From Paenibacillus sp. Soil766 (lineage in GTDB: Bacteria; Bacillota; Bacilli; Paenibacillales; NBRC-103111), in the NCBI RefSeq assembly GCF_001428105.1, contig NZ_LMSJ01000058.1:246513-310512 (forward strand): DNA of 64,000 nucleotides. The letters are read 5' to 3'. A model generated the notes under the pieces. That model searched no databases and was not told the origin of the DNA. It was given only the letters and a program-made list of their open reading frames with translations. Below, in pieces: positions 18,415 to 28,100 of the stretch (positions are counted from its first letter, which is position 1; every line of letters begins with the position of its first letter). Position numbers and translations under genes: made by a program.

Positions 18415-18458
18415 AACGCCGCGAACATCAAGTAATATGATGTTTGCGGCGTTTTTTT
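18415..18458. terminator. Terminator after the DUF3055 unit, shared with uxaE
   Basis: AACGCCGCGAACATCA pairs with TGATGTTTGCGGCGTT (one G-U) around a 7-nt loop, followed by seven T residues on the plus strand; the convergent uxaE stop is 6 nt beyond. Confidence 0.92.
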
Positions 18459-18463
18459 GTTGC

Positions 18464-19948
18464 TTATTTACCCAGTAGTTCCAAGTGTCTGCCGATATGA
18501 TGACGAAGTCCTTCTGCGAAGGTATCTTCTTGCTCAGCTAATGTTTGGAAGAATTCATCTGCAAATGTGCGGCTTCCGTCTTCATTTTTCGCTTGAAGAA
18601 GCAAACCATACGTGATGTGCAGCAATTGACGTGCATTATTTTCTTCCATGTAATCAGGCAACTGCGCATCTGATACAGCGCTAAGTGGCGCGATCGCGCT
18701 AATATCCGTCGTTACATGGTAGTACGCTGTCGCTTCGACAAAGTGATCCAGTGCGTATTGGTGCATGCGGCGATAAAGCGTAGGATTTACTTTCGCTACA
18801 ACACGTACCGCTTCGAGCCAATTCGTACCGGCTGTTTTGATGTGGAACAAGCCATTCGTGTATTGCCCGATCAATGGGAACACGCTGAATTTATCACTGC
18901 CGGAATGGATGCTTAGCTTATATTCAAAATGAACAGCAATCGCCGCATGACTAGCTAGCTCACGCTCAAATTGCGCGATATCTCCAATGTAGTCGATCCC
19001 TTTTTGGAATTCGCCGCAGAAACGTGGCGCCATGCTGAAAATCGCAACTCCGCGATCACGAAGCTCATTCGCAACTAAATAGTGTGCCTCAGGGGAAGTC
19101 GGTGTCGCTGTTTCATCAATGGAAATTTCGAAATCAACCGCACGATCAAGTGTAACGATATATTTGCGGTAGATCGCTTCCATGAAATTAATAGCTGCAT
19201 CATAGATCAATACATCTTTCTTCAAAGCTTCTGCAGTGTAGGCAAGAGTAGCTCCTGGCACATTTGGTGCTGTTTGCAGGTAGCGCTCTTCATAGCGGCT
19301 GCGCAAGCTAGCAGGTAGTTGCTCGTATTTCGCTGCGATTTCTGCTTCGCTCATGGATTCAATCGTGTTGTCGATATTCTCGGAGCAATCTAAAGTCAAC
19401 ATCGTGAAACCAAGACGCAACGCGTACTCGATGTCTTCTTCTTTCTTCAAGTGGTCACCGTCAGCGCCGTATCCATCTGTGTAGCCCTCTTGTAGAACCG
19501 CATAAGCCGCTGCATCCAATACATCCTCATAGGTGCGACCTGTCAAAGCAAGCTCACGAATACTTTGTTGCGCCAAAACAGGACGAATATCTTTGCCGCG
19601 AATCGTTTGGATATGACCAGGACTTGCGATTCCAAGTCGGTCGCCTAATCCCATTGTCGCTACTTGTGTTCCGAACGCTTGTGGCGCTGTGTATGGCAAA
19701 AATTGATTGATAATCAAGCGATTTTCATGTGTTAGCAGTGCTACTTTCTCGCCATCTACGACTTCTCCTTGCAGTTGGTCGAACAATTCGCCAGATCCCA
19801 CGACGATTAGTCGTTTCCCCTCTGTTGTACGTACCATCAACAATGTTGTATCTCCCACTTGAGTTAAGGAAGATGTGTACACTTTAATAACTTCGGATGA
19901 GAACTCGTTTACTTTCCCTGCGCGTACTGCCTCTATAAGTGCGTTCAT
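18464..19948 (-). CDS. uxaE: Tagaturonate epimerase family protein (UxaE-like)
   Basis: 494-aa cytoplasmic enzyme matching the tagaturonate epimerase family, which interconverts D-tagaturonate and D-fructuronate in hexuronate catabolism. Recognisable segments are TMGLGDRLGIASPGH near the N-terminus, YGADGDHLK, the metal-site-like FEISIDETATPTSP, and KLSIHSGSDKFSVFPLIG. ATG 19948 is used, 9 nt after AGGAGG; a TTG two codons upstream is too close to it. A divergent AraC regulator and a cre-like site lie upstream, as expected for a carbohydrate gene. No other uronate genes are in the window. The family call is good; the substrate is inferred. Confidence 0.8.
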   Translation of the reverse strand: MNALIEAVRAGKVNEFSSEVIKVYTSSLTQVGDTTLLMVRTTEGKRLIVVGSGELFDQLQGEVVDGEKVALLTHENRLIINQFLPYTAPQAFGTQVATMGLGDRLGIASPGHIQTIRGKDIRPVLAQQSIRELALTGRTYEDVLDAAAYAVLQEGYTDGYGADGDHLKKEEDIEYALRLGFTMLTLDCSENIDNTIESMSEAEIAAKYEQLPASLRSRYEERYLQTAPNVPGATLAYTAEALKKDVLIYDAAINFMEAIYRKYIVTLDRAVDFEISIDETATPTSPEAHYLVANELRDRGVAIFSMAPRFCGEFQKGIDYIGDIAQFERELASHAAIAVHFEYKLSIHSGSDKFSVFPLIGQYTNGLFHIKTAGTNWLEAVRVVAKVNPTLYRRMHQYALDHFVEATAYYHVTTDISAIAPLSAVSDAQLPDYMEENNARQLLHITYGLLLQAKNEDGSRTFADEFFQTLAEQEDTFAEGLRHHIGRHLELLGK

Positions 19949-19967
19949 GATCAATTTCCTCCTATTT

Positions 19968-19981
19968 GTGCAAGCGTTTGC
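19968..19981. promoter_or_regulatory. Possible LacI/CcpA-type operator upstream of uxaE
   Basis: TGCAAGCGTTTGCT is a near-palindrome centred on CG (GCAAGC/GTTTGC), resembling a LacI-family or cre operator though it misses several cre consensus positions. It is 20 nt upstream of the uxaE ATG. Confidence 0.35.
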
Positions 19982-20125
19982 TATTCCATCTATACATCCA
20001 TTTTATCGCAAGTAAGGAGCGTTTTCTCATCATCTATTCCTATTTTACCCAAAAACTATTCATATTTTTCACTAAAATTTATGATATACTTCAGTTACCT
20101 CATTTCCAAACAAGGAGCAGCGCCT

Positions 20126-20974
20126 ATGTCACGTACCGTCACCTTCGGCAATGAAGATGAAGGCCCTTTTTACATCCAACATATTCATCGCTCTGGCCCT
20201 TTCGAGCGGACCCAGCACATGCATGATATGTACGAACTCTATTATTTATACGAAGGAGAACGCATGTATTTCATTCGTGATCGTTCCTATCTCATTCTTC
20301 CAGGAGATTTGGTTCTCATCAATCGACGTGAACTTCATGCCACTTCTGACTCAGATAAACTCGGTCATGCGAGAGTTGTTATTAACTTTAGCGACAGCAT
20401 TTTGGAAAAAACAAAAGAAGAGGCTCCTTTCTTGCTGGATGCATTCACGCATGATACGCCTGTATTGCGGCTTGATTTCCCTACTCGGCGGCTTGTTGAA
20501 GACATGCTAGGGAAATTAATTCATGAAGCCAAGGAGCCCGCGATGGGGCAGACTTTTGCCATCACACACTTTTTAATCGAGTTGTTATTATTCACGGCAC
20601 GTTTCGTTCGCATACATCCCGTCACTTCGCCAGAACACGTTTCTCCTCTCCACCGGAAAATATCCACCATCGTACGATTTATCAACGCTCATTTCGCTGA
20701 ACCGATACGACTGGAGGAGCTTGCAGAACGATTCGAAATCAGCTCCGCTTATTTAAGCCGGATGTTCAAGGAAATTACTGGATTTTCGCTGGTTGAATAT
20801 GTGAATCTTGTTCGCGTACAAGAAGCTCAACGGCTGCTGGCAACAACGAAGCTCAAAGTCATCGTAATCGCTGAACAAGTTGGCTTCGGCTCCCTCGTCC
20901 AATTCGGACGTGTGTTCCGTCAAATGACGAAAATGACACCACTGCGTTATCGGCAGTCGGCTGTTTTGACATAG
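20126..20974 (+). CDS. AraC-family transcriptional regulator
   Basis: 282-aa regulator with an N-terminal cupin-type effector-binding domain (YELYYLYEGERMYFI, LILPGDLVLINRRELH) and two C-terminal helix-turn-helix motifs of the AraC/XylS type (LEELAERFEISSAYLSRMFK; VIAEQVGFGSLVQFGRVFRQ). The start at 20126 has CAAGGAG upstream; the frame stays open upstream without such a signal. It is divergent from uxaE with a 177-nt shared region, so it probably senses a sugar or uronate and controls uxaE. That link is positional inference. Confidence 0.88.
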   Translation: MSRTVTFGNEDEGPFYIQHIHRSGPFERTQHMHDMYELYYLYEGERMYFIRDRSYLILPGDLVLINRRELHATSDSDKLGHARVVINFSDSILEKTKEEAPFLLDAFTHDTPVLRLDFPTRRLVEDMLGKLIHEAKEPAMGQTFAITHFLIELLLFTARFVRIHPVTSPEHVSPLHRKISTIVRFINAHFAEPIRLEELAERFEISSAYLSRMFKEITGFSLVEYVNLVRVQEAQRLLATTKLKVIVIAEQVGFGSLVQFGRVFRQMTKMTPLRYRQSAVLT

Positions 20975-21022
20975 TAAAGTCAAGTTGAGCTCCTCACCTC
21001 TTGATAACTTTTCACCTGAGGC

Positions 21023-21212
21023 TGCATTAGTCCGATATTTTCTTACTAAAAGGAGGATTACTTGTAAAAATGGCCATTAGTCCGATTCTGCCGAATTATT
21101 TACCCATTTTCCTTGAGTGAGAGTTCTTTATGGTGATTTAGTTCGGCTAATTAGGACTAAATTGAATTTCATGACGCGAATCGTGAGATTAATTCGGCAA
21201 TTTCGGACTACA
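21023..21212. repeat. Four copies of a TAGTCC-N7-GCCGAA intergenic repeat
   Basis: Copies: 21026-21045 (plus, decayed, TTAGTCCGATATTTTC), 21078-21099 (plus, TTAGTCCGATTCTGCCGAAT), 21138-21162 (minus, TAGTCCTAATTAGCCGAA) and 21189-21210 (minus, TAGTCCGAAATTGCCGAAT). Spacing is about 50-60 nt. Two copies point each way, so the block is a large inverted repeat. The remaining stretch to 21300 shows nothing I can name. Confidence 0.7.
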
Positions 21213-21299
21213 TGCCATCTGGGGAGTAAGCTGATATGAATATGTCAATCATTTCGATATAACCAGCACAGCAGTAGTTTCTGGAGAAGTGAAATACGT

Positions 21300-21356
21300 A
21301 AAACAGTACCCACAGTACGAACACTTTTTGATAGTGTCGACCATGAGTACCTGTTT
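21300..21356 (-). terminator. Probable terminator of the solute-binding-protein gene
   Basis: Minus-strand hairpin with an outer AACAGGTAC/GTACTGTT stem and an inner CGACACT/AGTGTCG-like stem, ending in TTTT, 12 nt past the stop of the gene at 21369. Confidence 0.6.
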
Positions 21357-21368
21357 CTAGATCATGTA

Positions 21369-22709
21369 TTACTTTTTATTTTTCTCCAAAATAACTGTTG
21401 CATCTTTACGGAAAGCGGCAGCTGCCTCTTGAACCGTTATTTTCTTGTACAAAATTTTCTCTCCTGTATCCTTCAACAGCTTCTCAATTTCAATGGAGCC
21501 CACTGGATTCGGAGGATCCATAGGTGAACTGTTTTTCTCAGCCCATGCGACATAGTCAAATACTTTGATTTCATTCGGGCTCAAAAGTGGCTTCAAAGCT
21601 TCTTTCACTTTGGAAGCTACAGGTACGCCGCGCTCGCCTTTAATAATTTTGTTCGCTTCAATATCATTGATCCAGAAATCAATAAATTTAGCAGCTTCTT
21701 CTTGTGCTTTGGAACTGCTGGATACGGACCAGTACATACTTGGTTTCAAGAACAAGCCTTTATTCGCATCTGGACCTGGCATTGGCTGCAGAACAAGATC
21801 ACGTTTAGCTGCGTTTGCTAGACCAATATATTGATTAGACCAACCATTGGAGGAAATGGAGTTCCCTAAAGTCATTTCATCATCCTCAGGAGTGCCTTTC
21901 TTTTGTGCAGCTTTATCTAGTGGCAGCAAGACGCCAGCATCATACCATTTTTGAATACGATTAAAATAATCGATAAACATCTTATCGTCGGTATAGCCTA
22001 GTGCTGTACCTTCCGCGTTATACATTTTTTGACCAAGTGTACGCAAATAGTAAGGGAAGAAAACATCATCCCGGAAGCCGCCCATGATTTTACCCGCAGC
22101 TTTCGCTTTCGTAGCCATCGCGTCCATATCGCTCCACGTCCAGTTCTTCTCTGGCGTCGCGATGCCTGCTTTTTTCAACATCTCAAAATCCATCATGCTA
22201 GTTAAAGCATTAACCCCTAAGTTCATAGCGACGAGCTTCCCGCCCACTTGACCACCTGATAAAGCATTCGGGCTTACATCATCCACATTAAGAACTTTGC
22301 TTTTTGTAAAAGTCGTCAAATCCGCTAATTGGTTTCTTCCACCGTATTGTGTCAAATATGAGATGTCCATCTGTATAATATCTGGCAGTTGATTCGCAGC
22401 TGCTTGTGGAGCAAGCTTCTTCCAATAATCATCGAAAGCCGCATACTCAGCTTCAATTTTCACGTTCGGATGTGCTTTCTCATACATTTCGATAACTTTC
22501 AGCGTATAATCGTGGCGCGCTTGACCGCCCCACCAGGCCATGCGAAGCTTTACTGGTTCCTTACTTGCACTTACTGTTGCACTAGGAGTCGTTGCTGTAG
22601 TTGGCGCTGTTGTAGCTCCTCCACTTTGGTTACTAGATGTACCCGAAGAACAAGCGGTTGCTGTGAAAATCATGGATAATGACATTAATGTGACTACTGC
22701 CTTTTTCAT
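21369..22709 (-). CDS. Sugar ABC transporter substrate-binding lipoprotein
   Basis: 446-aa family 1 extracellular solute-binding protein. It has a lipoprotein signal peptide with lipobox TATAC, Cys about residue 20, then a Ser/Thr linker (SNQSGGATTAPTTATTPSAT). Family motifs include KLRMAWWGGQARHDYTLKVI, DIIQMDISYLTQYGG and the ligand-cleft SNGWSN region. It should capture an oligosaccharide or uronate for import. No permease or ATPase genes are adjacent, so it must use distant partners. ATG 22709 has AAAGGGGAG upstream; the 33 codons above it lack a start signal. A cre-like site overlaps the promoter region. Confidence 0.88.
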   Translation of the reverse strand: MKKAVVTLMSLSMIFTATACSSGTSSNQSGGATTAPTTATTPSATVSASKEPVKLRMAWWGGQARHDYTLKVIEMYEKAHPNVKIEAEYAAFDDYWKKLAPQAAANQLPDIIQMDISYLTQYGGRNQLADLTTFTKSKVLNVDDVSPNALSGGQVGGKLVAMNLGVNALTSMMDFEMLKKAGIATPEKNWTWSDMDAMATKAKAAGKIMGGFRDDVFFPYYLRTLGQKMYNAEGTALGYTDDKMFIDYFNRIQKWYDAGVLLPLDKAAQKKGTPEDDEMTLGNSISSNGWSNQYIGLANAAKRDLVLQPMPGPDANKGLFLKPSMYWSVSSSSKAQEEAAKFIDFWINDIEANKIIKGERGVPVASKVKEALKPLLSPNEIKVFDYVAWAEKNSSPMDPPNPVGSIEIEKLLKDTGEKILYKKITVQEAAAAFRKDATVILEKNKK

Positions 22710-22743
22710 GGTTTTTCTCCCCTTTATACATACATTTCGGAAA

Positions 22744-22791
22744 CCGTAATCGCTTACATTTCTATTATCAGCTATAAAATAACATTCGGTA
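22744..22791 (-). promoter_or_regulatory. Promoter with cre-like site for the binding-protein gene
   Basis: Minus strand: TTACCG (22786-22791), 17-nt spacer, GATAAT (22763-22768), then TGTAAGCGATTACG (22744-22757), which matches the cre consensus at 13 of 14 positions and lies at the predicted transcription start. CcpA repression is likely. Confidence 0.65.
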
Positions 22792-22903
22792 ATTAAAAAA
22801 ACCGTCATCTTTGTTCAATTTTCAGTTTCTAATACACATTGCATAACAATAAACCAATAGCCCCCACCATTCCCCTATTTTATTAGGGGCAAGGCTTTCC
22901 CAA

Positions 22904-22939
22904 GAAAAAAAGACAGTACCCGATTACAGGCACTGTCCC
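22904..22939 (-). terminator. Terminator of the exonuclease gene
   Basis: GGACAGTGCC pairs with GGTACTGTC around a TGTAATC-type loop, followed by seven T residues on the minus strand, 12 nt past the stop. Confidence 0.85.
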
Positions 22940-22950
22940 TATTTGAAGTC

Positions 22951-23820
22951 TTATCCGATCAATTTTATTAATCCTTTGTACGCAATTTCATCGAATTTGC
23001 TAATGACCTTCTCCCGATCCATTGCCCAGGCGCAATCTTCAAGCGCACAAGCGACCGGTGCATCCAGGCGTATTGTTGCCAAATCAAGCGAAAGGTGCAG
23101 CATTTCCAGCTCAGCCTCGATCTTCGCACGCACGCCCTTCGGAAGTGCAGCTAAGTTCTCTAGGATGCCAGCTATGTTCACATATTCATTGAGCAATTTG
23201 GTCGCCGTTTTCTCCCCAATTCCTTTGACCCCTGGATAATTATCTGCAGTATCACCCGTTAATCCCTTCAGATCAATGATTTGAGCTGGAGTTAGGCTTT
23301 TCTCTTCCATCAGTGTTTCTAGCGTATACACCATGTAGTTGGATTGCCCTTTTTTCATAATAATAACTTCGGTATTCTCATCCACCAGTTGGAGCATATC
23401 ATGATCCCCGGTTAGGATCTGGACTTTCGTGTGAGGGCTGTAGGAACGAGCCAACGTGCCGATACAATCATCAGCTTCATAGCCAACAACACCGATATTC
23501 GGGATGTTAAAGCTGGCTGTCACTTCTTTAACCAAATCAAATTGTGGGATTAACTCTTCAGGGGCAGGTCCGCGATTTGCTTTGTACGCTTCGAATTTCT
23601 CCGTACGAAAGGTCTTGCTCCCCATATCCCAACAACACACAACGTGTGTCGGTTTGAACGTACCGATCGCGTCGAGCAAATATTTCAGAAATCCGTATAC
23701 ACCGTTGATTGGTACGCCGTTCTCAGTTCTCATGATGTAACCACTAGATGAAGTAGCATAAAAACCGCGAAATAATAAAGCCATGCCGTCTACAAGTAAT
23801 GTTCGATTTATATTTTCCAT
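22951..23820 (-). CDS. 5'-3' exonuclease (PolA N-domain-like)
   Basis: 289-aa stand-alone member of the 5'-3' exonuclease/flap endonuclease family, like B. subtilis YpcP (ExoR). Metal-binding acidic residues are seen in LLVDGMALLFRGF, VVCCWDMG, GYEADDCIGTLA and LTGDHDMLQL. The helix-hairpin-helix region is LKGLTGDTADNYPGVKGIGE, which binds DNA. A role in removing RNA primers or flaps is expected from the family. The start at 23820 (MENINRTLLVDG) has GGAG 7 nt upstream. It is monocistronic. Confidence 0.92.
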   Translation of the reverse strand: MENINRTLLVDGMALLFRGFYATSSSGYIMRTENGVPINGVYGFLKYLLDAIGTFKPTHVVCCWDMGSKTFRTEKFEAYKANRGPAPEELIPQFDLVKEVTASFNIPNIGVVGYEADDCIGTLARSYSPHTKVQILTGDHDMLQLVDENTEVIIMKKGQSNYMVYTLETLMEEKSLTPAQIIDLKGLTGDTADNYPGVKGIGEKTATKLLNEYVNIAGILENLAALPKGVRAKIEAELEMLHLSLDLATIRLDAPVACALEDCAWAMDREKVISKFDEIAYKGLIKLIG

Positions 23821-23959
23821 AAGTACACTCCACATGTTTAATTAAATAACTCTATTAAAGATACCAGACCTTCTCCAGAATGGATATACCTTTAGTCGAA
23901 ATTATCTACGAAAAACACCCGCCATATATTGGTCGTCTGTATGGAATGCGCTCTAGCTT

Positions 23960-24142
23960 CTAGCATTTGGTAAGTTCAATGATTTCCTGACCATAGATGG
24001 GCAGCAATAAGACACAAGCACCCTCTTGCAATTCACGTCCTGAGAATGTTCCAACTTCGCAATCCGTGAATAACAGTGTTACTTGATAGGTAAACTCAGG
24101 CTTCACCCAAGGGATATACACAACACAAGATTCGGATTCCAC
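23960..24142 (-). CDS. Possible small protein, 60 aa
   Basis: A 60-codon frame with a GTG start and a short AGGGAG just upstream. The product (ESESCVVYIPWVKPEFTYQV... to YGQEIIELTKC) has alternating hydrophobic residues suggesting a beta-rich domain. No family is recognised and no terminator follows, so coding is uncertain. The flanks 23821-23959 and 24143-24331 show nothing I can name. Confidence 0.35.
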   Translation of the reverse strand: MESESCVVYIPWVKPEFTYQVTLLFTDCEVGTFSGRELQEGACVLLLPIYGQEIIELTKC

Positions 24143-24331
24143 ATCTCCCTATCTTGTTAGCTTTTTCATCCGTTTCTGGACTCACTATATCGTCTATAAA
24201 TCCCCCGTTCAATCGCCAATTTTCGTTAAAATCCCGATTTTCAACTCTAGTTAACTACGATTCTAAAAATGATGAAAATCAACAAAATAGCGATTATTGG
24301 ATGTTTGCATTATTCAACTCCACTTTAACGC

Positions 24332-24379
24332 AAAAAAAGGAGTGTCCCTCGGTCATGAAGACCTTCTGAGACAACTCCT
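24332..24379 (-). terminator. Terminator of the FMN reductase gene
   Basis: AGGAGTTGTCTCAGAAGGTC pairs imperfectly with GACCGAGGGACACTCCT around a 5-nt loop, followed by seven T residues on the minus strand. Confidence 0.85.
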
Positions 24380-24405
24380 ATTCCTTTATAGCAAGCTTAT
24401 TACTA

Positions 24406-24948
24406 TTAGCGGCTCGTATGCCATTTAATTTCTTGGATGAATTCCGTTACGGATTCCTTCAAACGGGAAGTGATTTCATCATCAAGAATTGCTTGTCCTT
24501 GATCTCCCCATGTTACTTGTTTATCAAGTACATACACGCCTTGCAAAATGTTCTGTGCACCGAGGACTGACAATACCGGTTTGAGTGCATAATCAATCGC
24601 TAGCAAGTGCGCGTAGGTTCCTCCAACCGCTAATGGAAGTACAATTTTACGCTCGAGTCCTTTTTGCGGCAGCAGATCCAAGAATGCTTTCAACACACCT
24701 GTGTAGGAAGCTTTGTAGACTGGCGTAGCTACGAATACAGCGTCGGCATCTGCCACACGCTTACTCGCTTCAACAATGGCTGCACTGTCGAACTTGGCAT
24801 ATAACAAATCCTCAGGGGGCAGGTCGCGAACCTTGATCCAATCTACTTCCAAACCCGCTTGCTCAAGCTCGCTCTTCGCCACTTCAATTACACCATGTAA
24901 TCGGGAGGTAGGGGTTGGACTTCCTGAAATAATTACTACTTTAGACAT
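24406..24948 (-). CDS. ssuE: NAD(P)H-dependent FMN reductase (SsuE-like)
   Basis: 180-aa flavodoxin-fold reductase. The FMN phosphate loop is ISGSPTPTSR at the N-terminus, VFVATPVYKASYTGVLKAFL is the conserved NADPH-dependent FMN reductase segment, and PLAVGGTYAHLLAIDYALKP matches SsuE. Such enzymes supply reduced FMN to two-component monooxygenases in alkanesulfonate use. No ssuD or transporter is adjacent, so the partner is unknown and the gene symbol is provisional. GGAG precedes the ATG. It lies downstream of the glycosyltransferase gene but is separated by that gene's terminator. Confidence 0.8.
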   Translation of the reverse strand: MSKVVIISGSPTPTSRLHGVIEVAKSELEQAGLEVDWIKVRDLPPEDLLYAKFDSAAIVEASKRVADADAVFVATPVYKASYTGVLKAFLDLLPQKGLERKIVLPLAVGGTYAHLLAIDYALKPVLSVLGAQNILQGVYVLDKQVTWGDQGQAILDDEITSRLKESVTEFIQEIKWHTSR

Positions 24949-24978
24949 TTAATTCACGCTCCATTAGCATTTTGTGGT

Positions 24979-25026
24979 AAAAAAAGAGACTCTGTCTCTA
25001 TGTTTTCGATACATAGCGAGAGTCTC
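24979..25026 (-). terminator. Terminator of the glycosyltransferase gene
   Basis: GGAGACTCTCGCTATGT pairs with ACATAGAGACAGAGTCTC (small internal mismatch) around ATCGAAA, followed by seven T residues on the minus strand. Confidence 0.88.
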
Positions 25027-25112
25027 CTTCTGTTCGGTCGACTTATTTTAATTCAAAGTAATTCACTTGGAATTATATTACCATGGCTTCGAATGGACGT
25101 CAATCCGTCATC

Positions 25113-28100
25113 TCAAAAGAAATTCCAGCCCGGCATCCATCGTAAAAAGAACGAGTATTTTGCCGGTATAATCATCCCCGATAGAATCGGGTAGAACAGT
25201 GCGAATAGCACGAAGACGGCGGCTAAGTAGCCGTAGACCCATCTTCTCCGTTGCAGCGGATCTTGCTCCAAATAGTCCTTGATGTAGTAGGTCAAGATCA
25301 GAACTAGGAACGGTACCATAGCAAAATAGTGATAAATAAACGTAAGTCGCGGCACTAACATCCATGGCAGGTACTGTGAGCAGTAGGCAATGAGCAGCAC
25401 TCGCAGCAATTTATCCTTGCGTTTGAACGCGAGATAGAAAGACATCAGCACAGCAAGAAAGCCTGGCCACCATACTAGCGGATTCCCGAATGAAACGATG
25501 CTCGAAAGCATACCCTGCGGCATCAGCTTCGCTTGATAATACCAGATCGGGCGTATCATCATCGGCCATTCCCACCATGGTGAGGAGAACGGGTGCGTAG
25601 CAACCAGATCCTTATGGTATTTGTACATATGTACCTGATAAGTCACAACATCCTTCAACTGATGTCCAGGACCTGGCACCATCATGAAAGGAATATAGGA
25701 TAATGTGTAGACTCCTAACGGCACAATAACAAACATGAGTACGCACCACAGGATAGTAAGCAGTGTATTTCGTACGAAAAGCTTCTGTACGCGAAGGAGC
25801 TTCGTGGATTCCTCAGCAGAGAGAAGATCTTCATAAACGCTTTCACTCTCCTCCACTTCCCATTCATCACGACTATTCTCCCTCAATACCCGCTTGGCAA
25901 ATTGGTATTCTCTATACCGCTCCCACAGCGAGATGAATAATAGGACGGCCAAGCCGGCACCGCCGTATATGACGATCCATTTGGAAGCAGCACCGATGCC
26001 GAAGAATAACCCTGAAAGTCCCAGTGGGATTAGTGTCGCCCAAAGCTTTTCACGGAAGAAGCTCAACGTCGTGTAGCGATACATGAAATAGAACATCAGC
26101 ATAATGAAAAACACACCGTACACATCAATCGTGGAAATTCGTGTTTGGGCGAAATGCATGAAATCAAAGCTAAGTAAAAAGGCAGCAATAAGGGCATATT
26201 CGGAACGGCCAAACATCCGCTTAGCGAACACATACATAATAGGAATCATGCCTACACCGAATAGTGTACCAATAATACGCCAGCCAAAAGGGTTTAAACC
26301 GAACACGTTAATACCGATGGAAATGAATATTTTGCCCAGCGGCGGATGTGTGCTTTCATAAGGCTCGATCTTGTTGAGATGCTCATAAGCTGTTCTTGCA
26401 TGGTAAATTTCATCGAAATAAGTACCATTCATATAGGAAGGCGTATACGGGACGACACTTGCCTCATCAAATAAATGTTCAGTTGTCCCCTTATCGGAGG
26501 CATCGACATCCACTTCCTTCACGCTAGCGATCGGTAAAGGTGTCGTTCCCCCATCCCCAAAAATCCCGATTTCATGAAGATGCAGCTTCGCACTCTCTTG
26601 CGTGTCGATTACAAGCTTCACATATCGTGCTTCTTTATTAGCTTCTACCGTATGCCAAGTGAACACCTTCGTATGGTCAGATTTAACTGCCATGGCGTCC
26701 TGCCACTGTTCACCATCCTTCGAAAACCAATAGGAGTAAGCGCCTTCCCCGACTCCAGCAAAACTATTAATACGTGTAATCTGATGCGGGCTGCCAAGAT
26801 CAGCAATAACCGTTTCTCCTCCACGTGATGGCTGCCAGAAAGTCGTTGGATCCTTATGTCCGCCGAGATGGAACAGCGCAATGATCGTATACACTACCAC
26901 AAGAGCTCCTAGATACAGCGCATCTTTACGTGAGAAGAAGCGCCCGCGCTTACTTCTTTCTATATGATCCTCTGTAGGATGGAAAACCGCTTTCCATAGC
27001 GAGGTCTCTCTTACATTCGTTGCTTTCACTTGGGGGTCATCTTCCGCTGGAAGCACTTCGAGCTTGTTGTCAACTAGAGGTTTCGTCTCCTCCATAGTCT
27101 CATCCTGATCTGATTTCACGAAAAGCCTCCATCCCAATATACAAGCATAGACAAACATCATAACATTGATCGCCGAAATCGTCAGCATCAAAGAATTGTA
27201 TCGCGGAATGTGATAGTCCTGATGAAAGCTCCGAAGGAGCACATCGCCAATGTTGATAAAATGCGTGATGCTAAAGCCAATAAACAACCATAGAATCCGG
27301 CGATCCTTCAAATAAATGAAGCTCGTTAATGCTAACAATAAGCCATAGTGTAAATAGCGCTCATGCATTTTGGTCATACACATAAACATAGCCGTGATAA
27401 ATAAGAACGATATGTATAACACGGCACCTCGCCGCTCCTTACCTAGCCAGTAAAGCAGACACACATAGAGAATGGACAACACCATCAATACAAGTCCAAT
27501 CCATTTATAAGACAAATGCCAGAATCCACTATTGATGTCCACGAAGTTCCCGCCAAGAAGTGCAAACAAATTAAACGCATTGAGCGATGCATACGGATAA
27601 GAAGCTAACGTGCCCGAATACAAGTCAATCATCCAACCATAGCCTCTACCCATTGCAAAAGGAAGTGCGAGTACGACCATGGTGGCGATGCCTGTCAGAA
27701 CGCTTAATAGCCAGACCATCACATTGCGTGCCCGTATCACATCGAGTAATAAGAAGATGCCGAACAGCAGCGCCTGCGGTTTAAGTAGCAATGCAAGTGC
27801 GATAAAAAAAGCGGCTTGCGGTAGTTTGCCTTTCATCTGCATCAATAATGTAGCCACAATAAACAGCATGAAAAAAGAATCCACCTGTCCCCATACAGCG
27901 GAATTCGCCCAAATAGCTGGGTTGAAGGCAAATAGAGCAGCAATCCAGAGCGCCTGCTTCCATGAACGTGCACCTTCGTGCTTGCTAATCGCTAGACGGA
28001 ATAACAGATAAACCGTTCCAAGATCTGCAAGGATTGCGGGCAGCTTAAGGATGAGTAAGGAACTCCCACTTTCCCAGGGAATAGACAGCTTATGATGTAC

